From NCBI RefSeq assembly GCF_002837185.1, contig NZ_KZ478004.1, forward strand, positions 1 through 59,131: 59,131 nucleotides of DNA, given 5' to 3'. Source of the stretch: Pseudomonas fluorescens. GTDB lineage: Bacteria; Pseudomonadota; Gammaproteobacteria; Pseudomonadales; Pseudomonadaceae. The position numbers were made by a program, and so were the translations under genes. Below, one piece after another: positions 17,198 to 25,743 of the stretch (its first letter is position 1; the number at the start of each line of letters is the position of its first letter). Below the pieces are notes generated by a model. That model ran no database searches. It was not told the DNA's origin and worked only from the letters and a program-made list of their open reading frames with translations.

Positions 17198-18304
17198 TCA
17201 AGCCTGGGTTTGCGCGTATTCCGGATAATCCGTATAACCTTTGGCGCCGATGACGCCGTAGAACGTGGAGGGATCCGGTTTCGCCAGCGGCCAGCCGTTT
17301 TTCATGCGTGTCACCAGGTCCGGGTTGGAGATGAAGGCAGTGCCGAAGGCGATCAGGTCGAGTTCGCCTTTTTTCAACTCCTGGTCGGCGAGGTCCTGGG
17401 TAAAGCCGCCAGCGCCGATCAGGGTGCCACGGTAGGCCTCGCGGAATGCCGCGCCGAAGCCTTCAGGTGTGCCAGCTGCAGAAATGGTCGTCTGATAGTT
17501 AAGGTGCACGTACGCCAGATCGCGCTCATTCAATGCCGATGCCACGCTCATCCATGTCTCAGCCTCGCCGTCAAAGGCCTCCATATCGTAGATTCGACCG
17601 AAAGGCGAAACCCGTACACCGACTTTTTCTGCGCCGATTTCGGCGGCCAGGGCATCAACGGTCTCCAGCAGCAGGCGCTGGCGATTGGCGATGGAGCCAC
17701 CGTATTGGTCAGTCCGCGTGTTCAGTTTGCTGCTCAGGAACTGATCGAACAGAAACGCGTTGGCCGCCATCACCTCGACGCCATCGAAGCCTGCATCCAT
17801 CGCCCTGCGCGCAGATGCGACAAAATCCTGGATAACGCGCTGGACTTCATCGGTTGTGAGGGCGCGCGGTGCACTTGGCAGCACCGGGCCTTCTTTGCCA
17901 GGTTCGACCCAGGCGTAGACCATGGTCGTGGTGGCGGGAACGGTGCCCGACGAAACGGGCGCCGCGTTACCCGGTTGCAGCGACACGTGTGACAGACGGC
18001 CTACGTGCCACAGTTGGGCGAAGATCTTGCCGCCTTCAGCGTGCACGGCATCCGTGACCTTGCGCCAGCCTGCGGTTTGCTCGTCGGTGTAGAGGCCCGG
18101 GGTATACAGATAGCCACGGGCTTCTTCCGACACCGGCAGGCCTTCGGTGATGATCAAACCGGCCGAAGCACGCTGTGCGTAATAAAGCACGGTCAAACCG
18201 TTGGGAATGTTTTCCGGAGTGCGCGTGCGGGTCATCGGCGCCATCACCACACGGTTGGCTAATGCCAGGCCAGCTAAATCGTAAGGAGCAAACAGCTTAT
18301 TCAT
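17198..18304 (-). CDS. Old Yellow Enzyme family flavoprotein with altered active site
   Basis: 368 residues, full family length (alpha/beta barrel, FMN). Flavin-site motifs are kept: MAPMTRTR near 21-28, QLWHVGR near 97-103, and TDQYGGSIANR. OYE enzymes reduce activated C=C bonds of enals, enones and nitro compounds, using an HxxN pair to bind the substrate oxygen and a Tyr two residues on as proton donor. Here that stretch reads VEVMAANAFLFDQFL: the His is Met179, Asn182 is kept and the Tyr is Phe184. The other OYE in this window (45837-46940) keeps all three. The codons are unambiguous (ATG, AAC, TTT). It may have changed chemistry or a regulatory role. It lies in the operon AhpD-OYE-tautomerase. 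Confidence 0.92.
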   Translation of the reverse strand: MNKLFAPYDLAGLALANRVVMAPMTRTRTPENIPNGLTVLYYAQRASAGLIITEGLPVSEEARGYLYTPGLYTDEQTAGWRKVTDAVHAEGGKIFAQLWHVGRLSHVSLQPGNAAPVSSGTVPATTTMVYAWVEPGKEGPVLPSAPRALTTDEVQRVIQDFVASARRAMDAGFDGVEVMAANAFLFDQFLSSKLNTRTDQYGGSIANRQRLLLETVDALAAEIGAEKVGVRVSPFGRIYDMEAFDGEAETWMSVASALNERDLAYVHLNYQTTISAAGTPEGFGAAFREAYRGTLIGAGGFTQDLADQELKKGELDLIAFGTAFISNPDLVTRMKNGWPLAKPDPSTFYGVIGAKGYTDYPEYAQTQA

Positions 18305-18340
18305 GAGTCATCTCAATGTCGTAAGGGATTGAACGCAGGC

Positions 18341-18673
18341 TTATGATTTGTCGAACGCGTCCAGCACGTGTGTGCTGTAGACCAGCGCGGCACCGGCGTT
18401 CATGTTGATCGCCACACCCAGTGCTTCAGCGACTTCTTCGCTGGTCACACCGACTTTCTTGGCTTCGGCGGCATGGAAGGCAATGCAGCCGTCACAGCGG
18501 GTAGTCACTGCAACTGCCAGAGAAATCAGTTCTCGGGTTTTGGCATCCAGATGATTGGTCTTAGCCCCGGCGCTACCGAGCGCTGCCATGCCTTTCATGG
18601 TTTCAGGGGTGAGTGCATTGAGTTCCATCAGGCGAGCGTTGATGTCTTTGCGGGTTTGCTTCCAGTCTTGCAT
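18341..18673 (-). CDS. carboxymuconolactone decarboxylase family, AhpD-like
   Basis: 110 residues from the ATG at 18673. The AhpD core has a CxxC redox pair and nearby His (RCDGCIAFHAAEAKK) plus the helix EVAEALGVAINMNAGAA. Such proteins act as small alkylhydroperoxidase or disulphide reductase subunits. It is the first gene after the operator at 18718-18733, followed by the OYE and tautomerase genes. An in-frame GTG at 18685 is possible, but the ATG is preferred. Confidence 0.88.
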   Translation of the reverse strand: MQDWKQTRKDINARLMELNALTPETMKGMAALGSAGAKTNHLDAKTRELISLAVAVTTRCDGCIAFHAAEAKKVGVTSEEVAEALGVAINMNAGAALVYSTHVLDAFDKS

Positions 18674-18717
18674 GGTGAGTCTCACTGTGTGTGCGGGATT
18701 AACTTAAAACAATGATA

Positions 18718-18733
18718 CCTACTAGTTGGTAGG
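18718..18733. promoter_or_regulatory. operator CCTACTAGTTGGTAGG, copy 2
   Basis: Identical to the 16-mer at 15003-15018. It lies 45 bases upstream of the AhpD-like start, in the position of a repressor site. The match puts the OsmC-SDR and AhpD-OYE-tautomerase units in one regulon. Confidence 0.7.
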
Positions 18734-19061
18734 CGTTCAATTGTGTTTCGTTGATATAAACTATCAGTGAGATTTTTAATGGTGGAGAGCGCAGCGATGC
18801 CGATTGGCAGCACCGTAAAATAGGGGCGATTTTTCCTAAAACAGGCTGCCACTCGCCAGCGATCATTTCGTCCGGCTTGGGCAGGCAGCGTGAGCGGATC
18901 GACTGTTGCTCTTCATGGCTGCACCCACTGCACGCTATCAAACACAAAACCAGGGCTCAGAAATCCCGTTCCGGTTTTGCCCGACGCCACGCCGATTTCC
19001 AGCGTGTTGACACCTGCGTGCGTGCTGTTCACGAAGCCCTCGAGCCAGGCGGGAACGCCCG
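18734..19061. other. intergenic stretch without recognisable gene
   Basis: About 330 bases between the operator and an aldehyde dehydrogenase remnant. Short frames occur on both strands, but none has a ribosome site and recognisable protein content. It may be further decayed dehydrogenase sequence. Confidence 0.4.
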
Positions 19062-19225
19062 CTCAGAATTTTCGATGATGCCGACCTAGAGGCCGCAGAG
19101 GAAGGCACGCTCGTCCAAGTCTGCCAAAAACGGCCAGACCTGCGTCTGTATCAACCGTATCTACGTTCAGGATGCGATCTACGATGCCTTCGCAGAAAAA
19201 ATCAAAACCGCAGTGTCTACGTCGA
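19062..19225 (+). pseudogene. aldehyde (succinate-semialdehyde type) dehydrogenase fragment
   Basis: Two short pieces in different frames match the middle of NAD(P)-dependent aldehyde dehydrogenases: LRIFDDADLEAA at 19062-19097, and from 19120 AKNGQTCVCINRIYVQDAIY with DAFAEKIKTAVST. The second holds the catalytic Cys (GQTC), and the CVC-N-R-I-Y-V-Q pattern is that of GabD-like enzymes. Everything else of the roughly 480-residue gene is missing. Confidence 0.8.
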
Positions 19226-19294
19226 AGGTTCGCGCAACGCGCGCCTGGTGATTTTCGCCTGAGGCGCATCATCCGACCTCGTTTGTTCCTCCGA

Positions 19295-19999
19295 TCAGCA
19301 CTCCTTGCCAGAGCCGTTACAAGGCAAGACCTCATGAGCTCGCCATTCCTTGATAAGCTGACGTCGGTTACGACTATAGCGCTCGGCAAGCACTTCCAGT
19401 TGTGCGATGTCATCCATGGCGATCACGCGGAACCGGTTGTCCGCTTCACACCACGCCGACAGGAAGCGCTTTGCGTCTATGAAGCCCAGCATGATCGGCC
19501 AGATAATTTGTTTATCTGCCGGTGCGTGGGATATCGACAAGGTGATAAGCAGTTTGCGCTGATCACGCAATGCGAATCGGACTTCACTCAGGTCGATTGA
19601 AGTGGAAAGGTTGGAGTCGGCGCCCACATAGAACGTTTCGTCGTCAAAGGTGTGACGCATATCCAGAGGCAACACGGCATTGATTTTGGCCAACGCATTC
19701 TTTACCGCGAGGGCAAATTTTTCGTCTGTCTGACGATTGACCCACTGGGCACCTACTACAAGCGCCTGGATTTCTTCTTCTGTAAATGCAAGCGGGGGTA
19801 ACAGAAAACCAGGTTTCAAAATATAACCTAAGCCAGGCTCACCCTCGATGTCGGCGCCCATCCCCTGCAACGTCACCACATCGCGACGTATTGTGCGCAA
19901 TGAAACGCCCAATTCCAGCGCAAGTGTCTGACCCGACACCGTTCTACGATGTCGGCGCAGCACTTGCATCAGCTCAAACAAACGGTGACTCCTGGCCAT
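19295..19999 (-). CDS. YafY-like transcriptional regulator (HTH plus WYL domain)
   Basis: 234 residues. The N-terminal winged helix (SGQTLALELGVSLRTIRRDV) is followed by the linker EGEPGLGYILKPGFLLPPL and a WYL-like sensor domain (about 130-220, IIWPIMLGFIDAKRFLSAWC). WYL regulators respond to small ligands or nucleic acids. It begins two bases after the stop of the quinone reductase gene, so it is cotranscribed and probably controls that gene. Confidence 0.88.
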   Translation of the reverse strand: MARSHRLFELMQVLRRHRRTVSGQTLALELGVSLRTIRRDVVTLQGMGADIEGEPGLGYILKPGFLLPPLAFTEEEIQALVVGAQWVNRQTDEKFALAVKNALAKINAVLPLDMRHTFDDETFYVGADSNLSTSIDLSEVRFALRDQRKLLITLSISHAPADKQIIWPIMLGFIDAKRFLSAWCEADNRFRVIAMDDIAQLEVLAERYSRNRRQLIKEWRAHEVLPCNGSGKEC

Positions 20000-20001
20000 G
20001 T

Positions 20002-20934
20002 CTACTCCATCGCGATGACACCTTTACCGCCGAGCTTACGGCCTTTCTCAAGCTCAGTGATAAGTCGAATCGCCTCGGCCATCGAAACGGTTTGGGCAAC
20101 TCGGACGTTGTAGTGCCTCTCACTGGCAGCCTTGGCAAGCTTATCCAATATCTCGGCGCGCGGTGAGCCTATGACCATTTTGAGTCTGCGATCAAAAAAA
20201 GCGCGGACAAATTTACCTGGGCCGGGGTTTAGATCAAGAAATACGCCGCCCGGGTTTAGCGTCGCAACGCCTTCAGATATCGACAGCGTTGCCGCAGTGT
20301 CGTAAACCACGTCGAATCTGTTAGCAATATTCGATAGGTGCAGGTTCCGATAATCATAAACAGTGTGCATACCCAACGACTTTGCTTGCTGCATATCCCT
20401 GTCGCTGCAACTGCCCGAGACGACGGCCCCCTGCATCCGAGCTATTTGTACAGCTGCTTCGCCTACGGCTCCGGCGCATCCATTGACGAAGACATGCTGG
20501 CCGGCTTGCAGCTTGGCCTTGTCTATCAGCCCGTTCCAGGCAGTTACACCTGGGGTGCCCAGGCAGGCGGCGTGCTCGAACGGCACGTCATCCGGCTTAT
20601 GGGCTAAAAAGGCCTCTTTTGTGATAACGGCATGACCAAACGCTCCGCTTTCCTTAAATCGGGCGAGTCCAAACACCGCGTCCCCGACCTTGAATCGCGT
20701 GACGCCGGCGCCGATCGATATAACCCTGCCAGAGAAATCCATTCCCATCGCGCGGGGGAATTTCCTACCGGTAACGATCTTCATTTGCCCAGTCCGCAGC
20801 TTCCAGTCAATTGGATTGATCGCTGAAAACTTGACGCTGACACCGACCTCACCTTCGCCTGGGTGAGGGAGCTCAAAGTCCTGGACCTGCATGATCTCTG
20901 GCCCGCCATATCTGCTGTACTGAATGCGTTTCAT
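20002..20934 (-). CDS. zinc-independent NADP-dependent alcohol dehydrogenase / quinone reductase (MDR family)
   Basis: 310 residues. The GroES-like half has SAINPIDWKLRTGQ and MGMDFSGRVISIG. The nucleotide-binding half has the VNGCAGAVGEAAVQIAR glycine motif. Zinc-ligand cysteines of true alcohol dehydrogenases are absent, as in quinone oxidoreductases. GGAGACGCATC precedes the ATG. First gene of a two-gene unit with the WYL regulator. Likely reduces quinones or enones. Confidence 0.9.
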   Translation of the reverse strand: MKRIQYSRYGGPEIMQVQDFELPHPGEGEVGVSVKFSAINPIDWKLRTGQMKIVTGRKFPRAMGMDFSGRVISIGAGVTRFKVGDAVFGLARFKESGAFGHAVITKEAFLAHKPDDVPFEHAACLGTPGVTAWNGLIDKAKLQAGQHVFVNGCAGAVGEAAVQIARMQGAVVSGSCSDRDMQQAKSLGMHTVYDYRNLHLSNIANRFDVVYDTAATLSISEGVATLNPGGVFLDLNPGPGKFVRAFFDRRLKMVIGSPRAEILDKLAKAASERHYNVRVAQTVSMAEAIRLITELEKGRKLGGKGVIAME

Positions 20935-21128
20935 GATGCGTCTCCAAACTCCGGCATACGACTGGGGTTGTCACCGAGTGGAATCTACAGCGCAAGGCGG
21001 TCAGTTTTTGTCACCATTCGATCAGCTTTCTACTTTTGCGGCGCAGCCAATCAATGCATCCGCTGACTGGTCGACCGTAATCGCGGGCAAGCCCACACAT
21101 TGGAAGTGTGATGTCTGGGAAGCGATGG

Positions 21129-21899
21129 TTACTGCAGGTTTACGAACAACCCGCCATCCACCAGCAACGAAGCGCCGGTCACATAACGCGCCATGTCCGA
21201 GGCGAGGAAGACGATCGGCCCGGCCACGTCATCGGGTTCGCCGAGGCGACCCAACGGCGTGCGCGAGGTCATGTAGGCGAGTTTTTCCTCGTCGGCCAGG
21301 TCGTCCTTGTTGATATCGGTGGCAATGGTCCCCGGCAGCACCGAGTTACAGCGAATGCCGTAGGGCCCCAGGGCAATCGCGCAGGACTGCATCAACGAAT
21401 GCAGCCCGGCCTTGGTCGGCGTGTAGTGGGTTTGCATGCCGCCGCCCACTAGGGCACTGATGGAGCTGACGGCGATGATCGCGCCGCCACGGCCCTGGTT
21501 TTTCATCTGGTTGGCCGCCGCCTGTACGGCGAAGTAGGCGCCGTTGAGGTTGGTGTTGACGGTTTTCAGGTAGACCTCGCGGGGCATGTCGAGGAACGAA
21601 TGGAACGGGCAGATGCCGGCGTTGTTGACGAACACGTCGACGCTGCCGAACGCCTTGACTGCGGCGGCCACCAGCTTGTCGCCGGTGTCCGGATCAGCCG
21701 CATCGCCCCCCACTTCAATGGCCTGGCCGCCAAAGGCCTTGATCTCTTCGATCAACGAATACGCCGCCTCGGTGCCTTGGCTACTACCGCTATTGCCGAT
21801 AACCACGCGGGCACCCTGGCGCGCACATTCACGGGCGGCGGCGCGGCCGATGCCACGGGAGGCGCCGGTGATGATCACGGTTTTGTCTGCAAGCAACAT
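21129..21899 (-). CDS. SDR, probable L-rhamnose 1-dehydrogenase
   Basis: 256 residues. TGASRGIG cofactor motif, NNAG, catalytic Ser in SSISAL, YTPTK, and end VTGASLLVDGG. Last gene of the L-rhamnose operon, where the only missing step is oxidation of L-rhamnose to L-rhamnono-lactone. SDRs catalyse that first step in the known non-phosphorylative pathway, so the role follows from context. AAGGAGTG precedes the ATG. Confidence 0.88.
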   Translation of the reverse strand: MLLADKTVIITGASRGIGRAAARECARQGARVVIGNSGSSQGTEAAYSLIEEIKAFGGQAIEVGGDAADPDTGDKLVAAAVKAFGSVDVFVNNAGICPFHSFLDMPREVYLKTVNTNLNGAYFAVQAAANQMKNQGRGGAIIAVSSISALVGGGMQTHYTPTKAGLHSLMQSCAIALGPYGIRCNSVLPGTIATDINKDDLADEEKLAYMTSRTPLGRLGEPDDVAGPIVFLASDMARYVTGASLLVDGGLFVNLQ

Positions 21900-21927
21900 A
21901 AAAACACTCCTTCAAAAATAAGCGGCA

Positions 21928-22986
21928 TCAGCCGAGGTAATTGCCGTAACCGACCATGGCGATAGCGCCGAGGATCACCGCGATGCCGGCCATCAGTACG
22001 CCTTTGTTGGCCGCGCTGGTGCCGTGCCATTCGCGCAAATACAGGCCCCAGCCATTGGACACGATGATGATGAACGACATGTGCAGCACCCAGGAACTGG
22101 CGTCGTTCTGCAGGCGGCTTTCGCCCATGCCGTAGAAGAAAAACTGCAGGAACCACAGGGTGCCGGCAATGGCCACCAACAGGTAGTTGCCGAGCAACGG
22201 TGTGCTGCGGTCGGTGTAGTTATGGAAAGTACGGTTGCGCCAGTTCAGCCACAGGCACCAGATACCATTGGTGGTCAGGCCGCCCCACATAATCACCATG
22301 AAGGTCACGTTGTTCTGGAACAGGCTATTGGCGCCATGTTCCACTGCGGCGGCGGCCAGGGGCCGACCAGCGGAAATGCCGTAGCTGAAACACGCACTGA
22401 GCACGCCGGAAATCACCGCCACCAGCAGGCCCTTGCCCAGGGAGAACTCGCTGACACTGGCGAACTTCACCGCCTGGGGCACTTCCCGTTCCTTGATCAG
22501 CCCGGCTTTGCCGCACACCGCGATACCGATCAACGACACCGCCACACCCCACAACACCCAATGCCCGCCCTGAGAGGCCAGCATCGAGGTCAGGGTGCCT
22601 TCGGTTTCCTGGGTGAACAGGTCGCGGTACAGGGCCGGCATCAGAGCGCCAAGGGCCGAGGTGAGGCCCATGATCAACGACATGCCCAGGGACAAGCCCA
22701 GGTAGCGCATAGTCAGGCCGAAGGTCAGCCCGCCGATGCCCCACAACACGCCGAACATATAAGTCCAGAGCAGGGTGCCGCTGTCGGCCGTGCGCAGGAT
22801 TTCCACCCAGCCGGGCACCGTCAGTTGGGCGGCGATCAGTGGCACGATCAGCCAGGACACCAGCCCGCCGGTGATCCAGTAGCTTTCCCAGGCCCAGCCG
22901 CGGACCTTCTTGTAGGGGATGTAGAAACTGCCGGAAGCGAAGCCGCCGATAAAGTGCAGAATCACACCAAGGAGAATGATTTCCAC
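21928..22986 (-). CDS. rhaT: L-rhamnose/proton symporter
   Basis: 352 residues with about ten hydrophobic helices and RhaT landmarks: GGFASGSFYIPYKKVRGW-like start, WGIGGLTFGLTMRYLGLSLG, GVLSACFSYGISAG and NNGIW-like TTNGIWCLW. Starts at a GTG (22986) preceded by AAGGATTC. It lies between the mutarotase and the rhamnose dehydrogenase gene. It imports L-rhamnose with protons across the inner membrane. Confidence 0.93.
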   Translation of the reverse strand: MEIILLGVILHFIGGFASGSFYIPYKKVRGWAWESYWITGGLVSWLIVPLIAAQLTVPGWVEILRTADSGTLLWTYMFGVLWGIGGLTFGLTMRYLGLSLGMSLIMGLTSALGALMPALYRDLFTQETEGTLTSMLASQGGHWVLWGVAVSLIGIAVCGKAGLIKEREVPQAVKFASVSEFSLGKGLLVAVISGVLSACFSYGISAGRPLAAAAVEHGANSLFQNNVTFMVIMWGGLTTNGIWCLWLNWRNRTFHNYTDRSTPLLGNYLLVAIAGTLWFLQFFFYGMGESRLQNDASSWVLHMSFIIIVSNGWGLYLREWHGTSAANKGVLMAGIAVILGAIAMVGYGNYLG

Positions 22987-23026
22987 GTCGTTGAATCCTT
23001 TTTATTGTTGTTGTGGCTCGGTTGGA

Positions 23027-23347
23027 TCAGGTGCGCGTCAGTTGGAACATGGGCAGCAGGTCGACACTGATTGGCGAGGCGTCCGGGTGGCTGGGCATGA
23101 TGTCGTGCATGTAGGTCCACCAGCGTTGCATCAAGTCGGTGCCAGGCAGTTCATCCAGGCCATGCAAGTCCTCGTGGGTGAGCATCGCGAACAACGCGTT
23201 GGCCGGCTCATCGAGGAAAATCCGGTAATCCACCACGCCCGCGTCCAGCAGGGCCTGGGCCAGTTCCGGCCAGATCTGGTCATGGCGCCGGCGATACTCG
23301 GCGGCCTGGCCGGGGTTGAGGTTCATGCGAAAGGCACGGGTCTGCAT
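23027..23347 (-). CDS. rhaM: L-rhamnose mutarotase
   Basis: 106 residues with RhaM features: RRRHDQIWPELAQALLDAG, DYRIFLDEPANALFAML and the late MQRWWTYMHDIMPSH. It converts alpha- and beta-L-rhamnopyranose and so supplies the anomer used by the dehydrogenase. The ATG overlaps the TGA of the lactonase gene (TGATG), showing tight coupling; a GTG one codon earlier is less likely. Confidence 0.93.
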   Translation of the reverse strand: MQTRAFRMNLNPGQAAEYRRRHDQIWPELAQALLDAGVVDYRIFLDEPANALFAMLTHEDLHGLDELPGTDLMQRWWTYMHDIMPSHPDASPISVDLLPMFQLTRT

Positions 23348-24228
23348 CACTGGTCTCCATGGGGCGGCGTCGGTGTATAGATGCGCACCGCGTTATGCAG
23401 GAAAAACTTCGCTTGCACCGCCTCGGGTTTGTCGGCCATGCATTGTTTGACGAGCCCCAGGGTGGTGGCGAAGTTCGCCAGGTGATCGCTGTTGGGCCAG
23501 TCGCTGCCGAAGAAGCAACGCTCTTCGCCAAAGGCCTCCCACAGTACGGCCAGGCGGTCGTGGTAGAACGCCGTGTCGGTGATCAAACCGTGCGGCCCGA
23601 GCTGGGGGATTTCCGCCAGTTTGGCGAACACCTTCGGGCGCTCGGCGAGGCGCAGCAGGTCGGCGTGGTAGGCGGCTTCTTCACCCGCCGGCACTTGGGC
23701 GTTGGGCAGGTGATCAACGATGATGCGCAGCTGTGGCAAAGCATCGCTCAGGTGCAACAGCGCCTTGATCAAGCGCGGGTTCGGATTGGCACTGTCCAGG
23801 CCACGGCCGCAGGCGGCCAATTGGCGCAGGCCGTCGATAAAGCCGGGGCGAGTCTGGTCTTGCAGCAGGTCGCGGTCCCACAGGTTGCCGTAGCGCAGGC
23901 CGAGGAACAGCGGTTCTTCCGCCAACGCCTCGAGGTCGTCGGCGAAGTCGGCGTGCAGCGGGTCCAGGTTGCCGATAAAACCCAGCATGCGTGGCTCACT
24001 GCGCAGTGTGTCGAGCAGCCAGCGGTTATCGTCGCGCCACGGGCTGGCTTCCACGGCAATCGCGCCCACCACATTGTGTGGGCCGGCCAGGGCCCAGTAG
24101 TCCGCCGGCAGGTGCGCAGCGTACAACCGGTTGCCCGGCTCAGGCCAGGGGATGCCCTGGTGGCGGCGCGGATCAAACAGGTGCAAGTGGCTGTCGATGA
24201 TCGGGCCGCTATAGAGCGTCAGGGGCAT
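23347..24228 (-). CDS. amidohydrolase, probable L-rhamnono-1,4-lactonase
   Basis: 293 residues of the metal-dependent amidohydrolase (TIM-barrel) family. IDSHLHLFDPRRH supplies the HxH pair, IIVDHLPNAQVP the middle His, and GSDWPNSDHL the late Asp. Members of this group open sugar lactones. Placed between aldA and rhaM, it should hydrolyse L-rhamnono-lactone to L-rhamnonate. AAGGACTGCGCC precedes the ATG. Confidence 0.9.
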   Translation of the reverse strand: MPLTLYSGPIIDSHLHLFDPRRHQGIPWPEPGNRLYAAHLPADYWALAGPHNVVGAIAVEASPWRDDNRWLLDTLRSEPRMLGFIGNLDPLHADFADDLEALAEEPLFLGLRYGNLWDRDLLQDQTRPGFIDGLRQLAACGRGLDSANPNPRLIKALLHLSDALPQLRIIVDHLPNAQVPAGEEAAYHADLLRLAERPKVFAKLAEIPQLGPHGLITDTAFYHDRLAVLWEAFGEERCFFGSDWPNSDHLANFATTLGLVKQCMADKPEAVQAKFFLHNAVRIYTPTPPHGDQ

Positions 24229-24298
24229 GGCGCAGTCCTTATCAAAAGCAAATTCGCAAGGGCCTGCACGCTAGCGTGCGTGGCCCGGTTTAACCCAC

Positions 24299-25732
24299 TC
24301 AGCCCTGCAGGTACACCACATGCGTGTGGGTGTACTCGTACAGGCCGTGTTTGCCGTCGGCGCCGCCAATCCCGGATTTGCGCACGCCGGCATGGAAGCC
24401 TTGCATGGCCTCGAAGTTCTCGCGGTTGACGTAGGTTTCGCCAAAGTCGATCTCGCGTACTGCGTGCATGGCCTTGCCCAGGTCGCGGGTGTAGATCGAC
24501 GAGGTCAGGCCGTAGTCGCAGTCATTGGCCAGGGCGATGGCTTCGTCAAGGTCGTCGACAATCTGGATCGGCAACACCGGGCCGAAGATCTCTTCGCGCA
24601 TGATCTCCATATCGGCGCGGCACCCGGCCAAGACCGTTGGCTGGAAGTGAAAGCCCGCGCCGAGGTCGGCAATCTGCCCGCCGCTGACCAAGTTGGCGCC
24701 CTGGCTCAGTGCGGTGCGAACTTTGCGGTCGACGCTGTCGAGGCCCTGGCGATTGATCAACGGGCCCATTTCCACATCGGCCTGGGCAATCGGATCGCCA
24801 TAGCGGGTCGCCGACATCGCCGCGCTGATGCGCTCGATAAACTGATCCGCGACCTTGCGTTCCACATACACCCGTTCGGCGCAGTTGCACACTTGGCCGG
24901 TGTTGATGATGCGCGAATCGCGGATGGCTTTGACCGCCAGCTCCAGGTCGGCATCCGCGAGCACGATGGCCGGCGCCTTGCCGCCCAGCTCCAGGTTGAG
25001 TTTGGTGATGTTCGGTGCGGCGGCGGCCATGATCCGCGTGCCGGTGGCGACGCTGCCGGTGAAACTGATCATGTCCACGCCCTTGTGGGCAGTCAGTGCA
25101 CCACCGACATTGCCATCGCCGCACACCACGTTGAACACGCCGGCGGGCAGGTCGGTCTCGGCCACCAGTTTGGCGAATTCAAAGCAGTTGTTCGGGGTTT
25201 CTTCGCTGGGCTTGATCACGATGGTGTTGCCGGTGAGCAGCGCCGGCGCCATTTTGCGCGCGATCAAAAAAAACGGGAAATTCCACGGCAGGATGCCGGC
25301 CACCACGCCCAACGGTTTGCGGAACAGGAAGATATTTTCGTTGGGCCGGTCGCTGGTGATGATCTCGCCTTCGAGGCGTCGCGCCCATTCGGCCATGTAG
25401 TCGAGGTAATCGGCGGTGAAGTTCACTTCGACCTCGGCCAGGCCCGTGATCTTGCCTTGCTCCAGGGTAATGGTACGCGCGAGGTGGGCGACGTTTTCCC
25501 GCAGCTTCGCGGCGATGCGGCGCAGGTGCCCGGCGCGTTCGATCGCGGGTTTGCGGGCCCAGTCTTTTTGCGCACTGCGGGCAGCGGCGAGGGCTCGGTC
25601 GACATCGGCGGCGATGGACGCCGGCACCTTGGACAGCAAGGCGCCGGTAGCTGGGTTGAGCACATCGATGTGGCTATCGCTTGCGGTAAAGCGGCCGTTG
25701 ATGAAGTTCTGGTAAACGGGAACGGATGACAT
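24299..25732 (-). CDS. aldA: L-lactaldehyde dehydrogenase
   Basis: 477 residues, close to E. coli AldA along its length: FTADYLDYMAEWARRLEGEI, GILPWNFPFFLIARKMAPAL, catalytic Glu in LELGGKAP and catalytic Cys in GQVCNCAERVYV. It oxidises L-lactaldehyde, released by the rhamnonate aldolase, to L-lactate with NAD. GAGGAACC precedes the ATG. Fourth gene of the operon. Confidence 0.92.
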   Translation of the reverse strand: MSSVPVYQNFINGRFTASDSHIDVLNPATGALLSKVPASIAADVDRALAAARSAQKDWARKPAIERAGHLRRIAAKLRENVAHLARTITLEQGKITGLAEVEVNFTADYLDYMAEWARRLEGEIITSDRPNENIFLFRKPLGVVAGILPWNFPFFLIARKMAPALLTGNTIVIKPSEETPNNCFEFAKLVAETDLPAGVFNVVCGDGNVGGALTAHKGVDMISFTGSVATGTRIMAAAAPNITKLNLELGGKAPAIVLADADLELAVKAIRDSRIINTGQVCNCAERVYVERKVADQFIERISAAMSATRYGDPIAQADVEMGPLINRQGLDSVDRKVRTALSQGANLVSGGQIADLGAGFHFQPTVLAGCRADMEIMREEIFGPVLPIQIVDDLDEAIALANDCDYGLTSSIYTRDLGKAMHAVREIDFGETYVNRENFEAMQGFHAGVRKSGIGGADGKHGLYEYTHTHVVYLQG

Positions 25733-25743
25733 GGGCAGGTTCC

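Noticed and set aside
24320..25729. Long plus-strand open frame of 469 codons
   Set aside because: Antisense to aldA, which has complete catalytic motifs. The frame is a product of GC-rich codon use and has no recognisable protein content.
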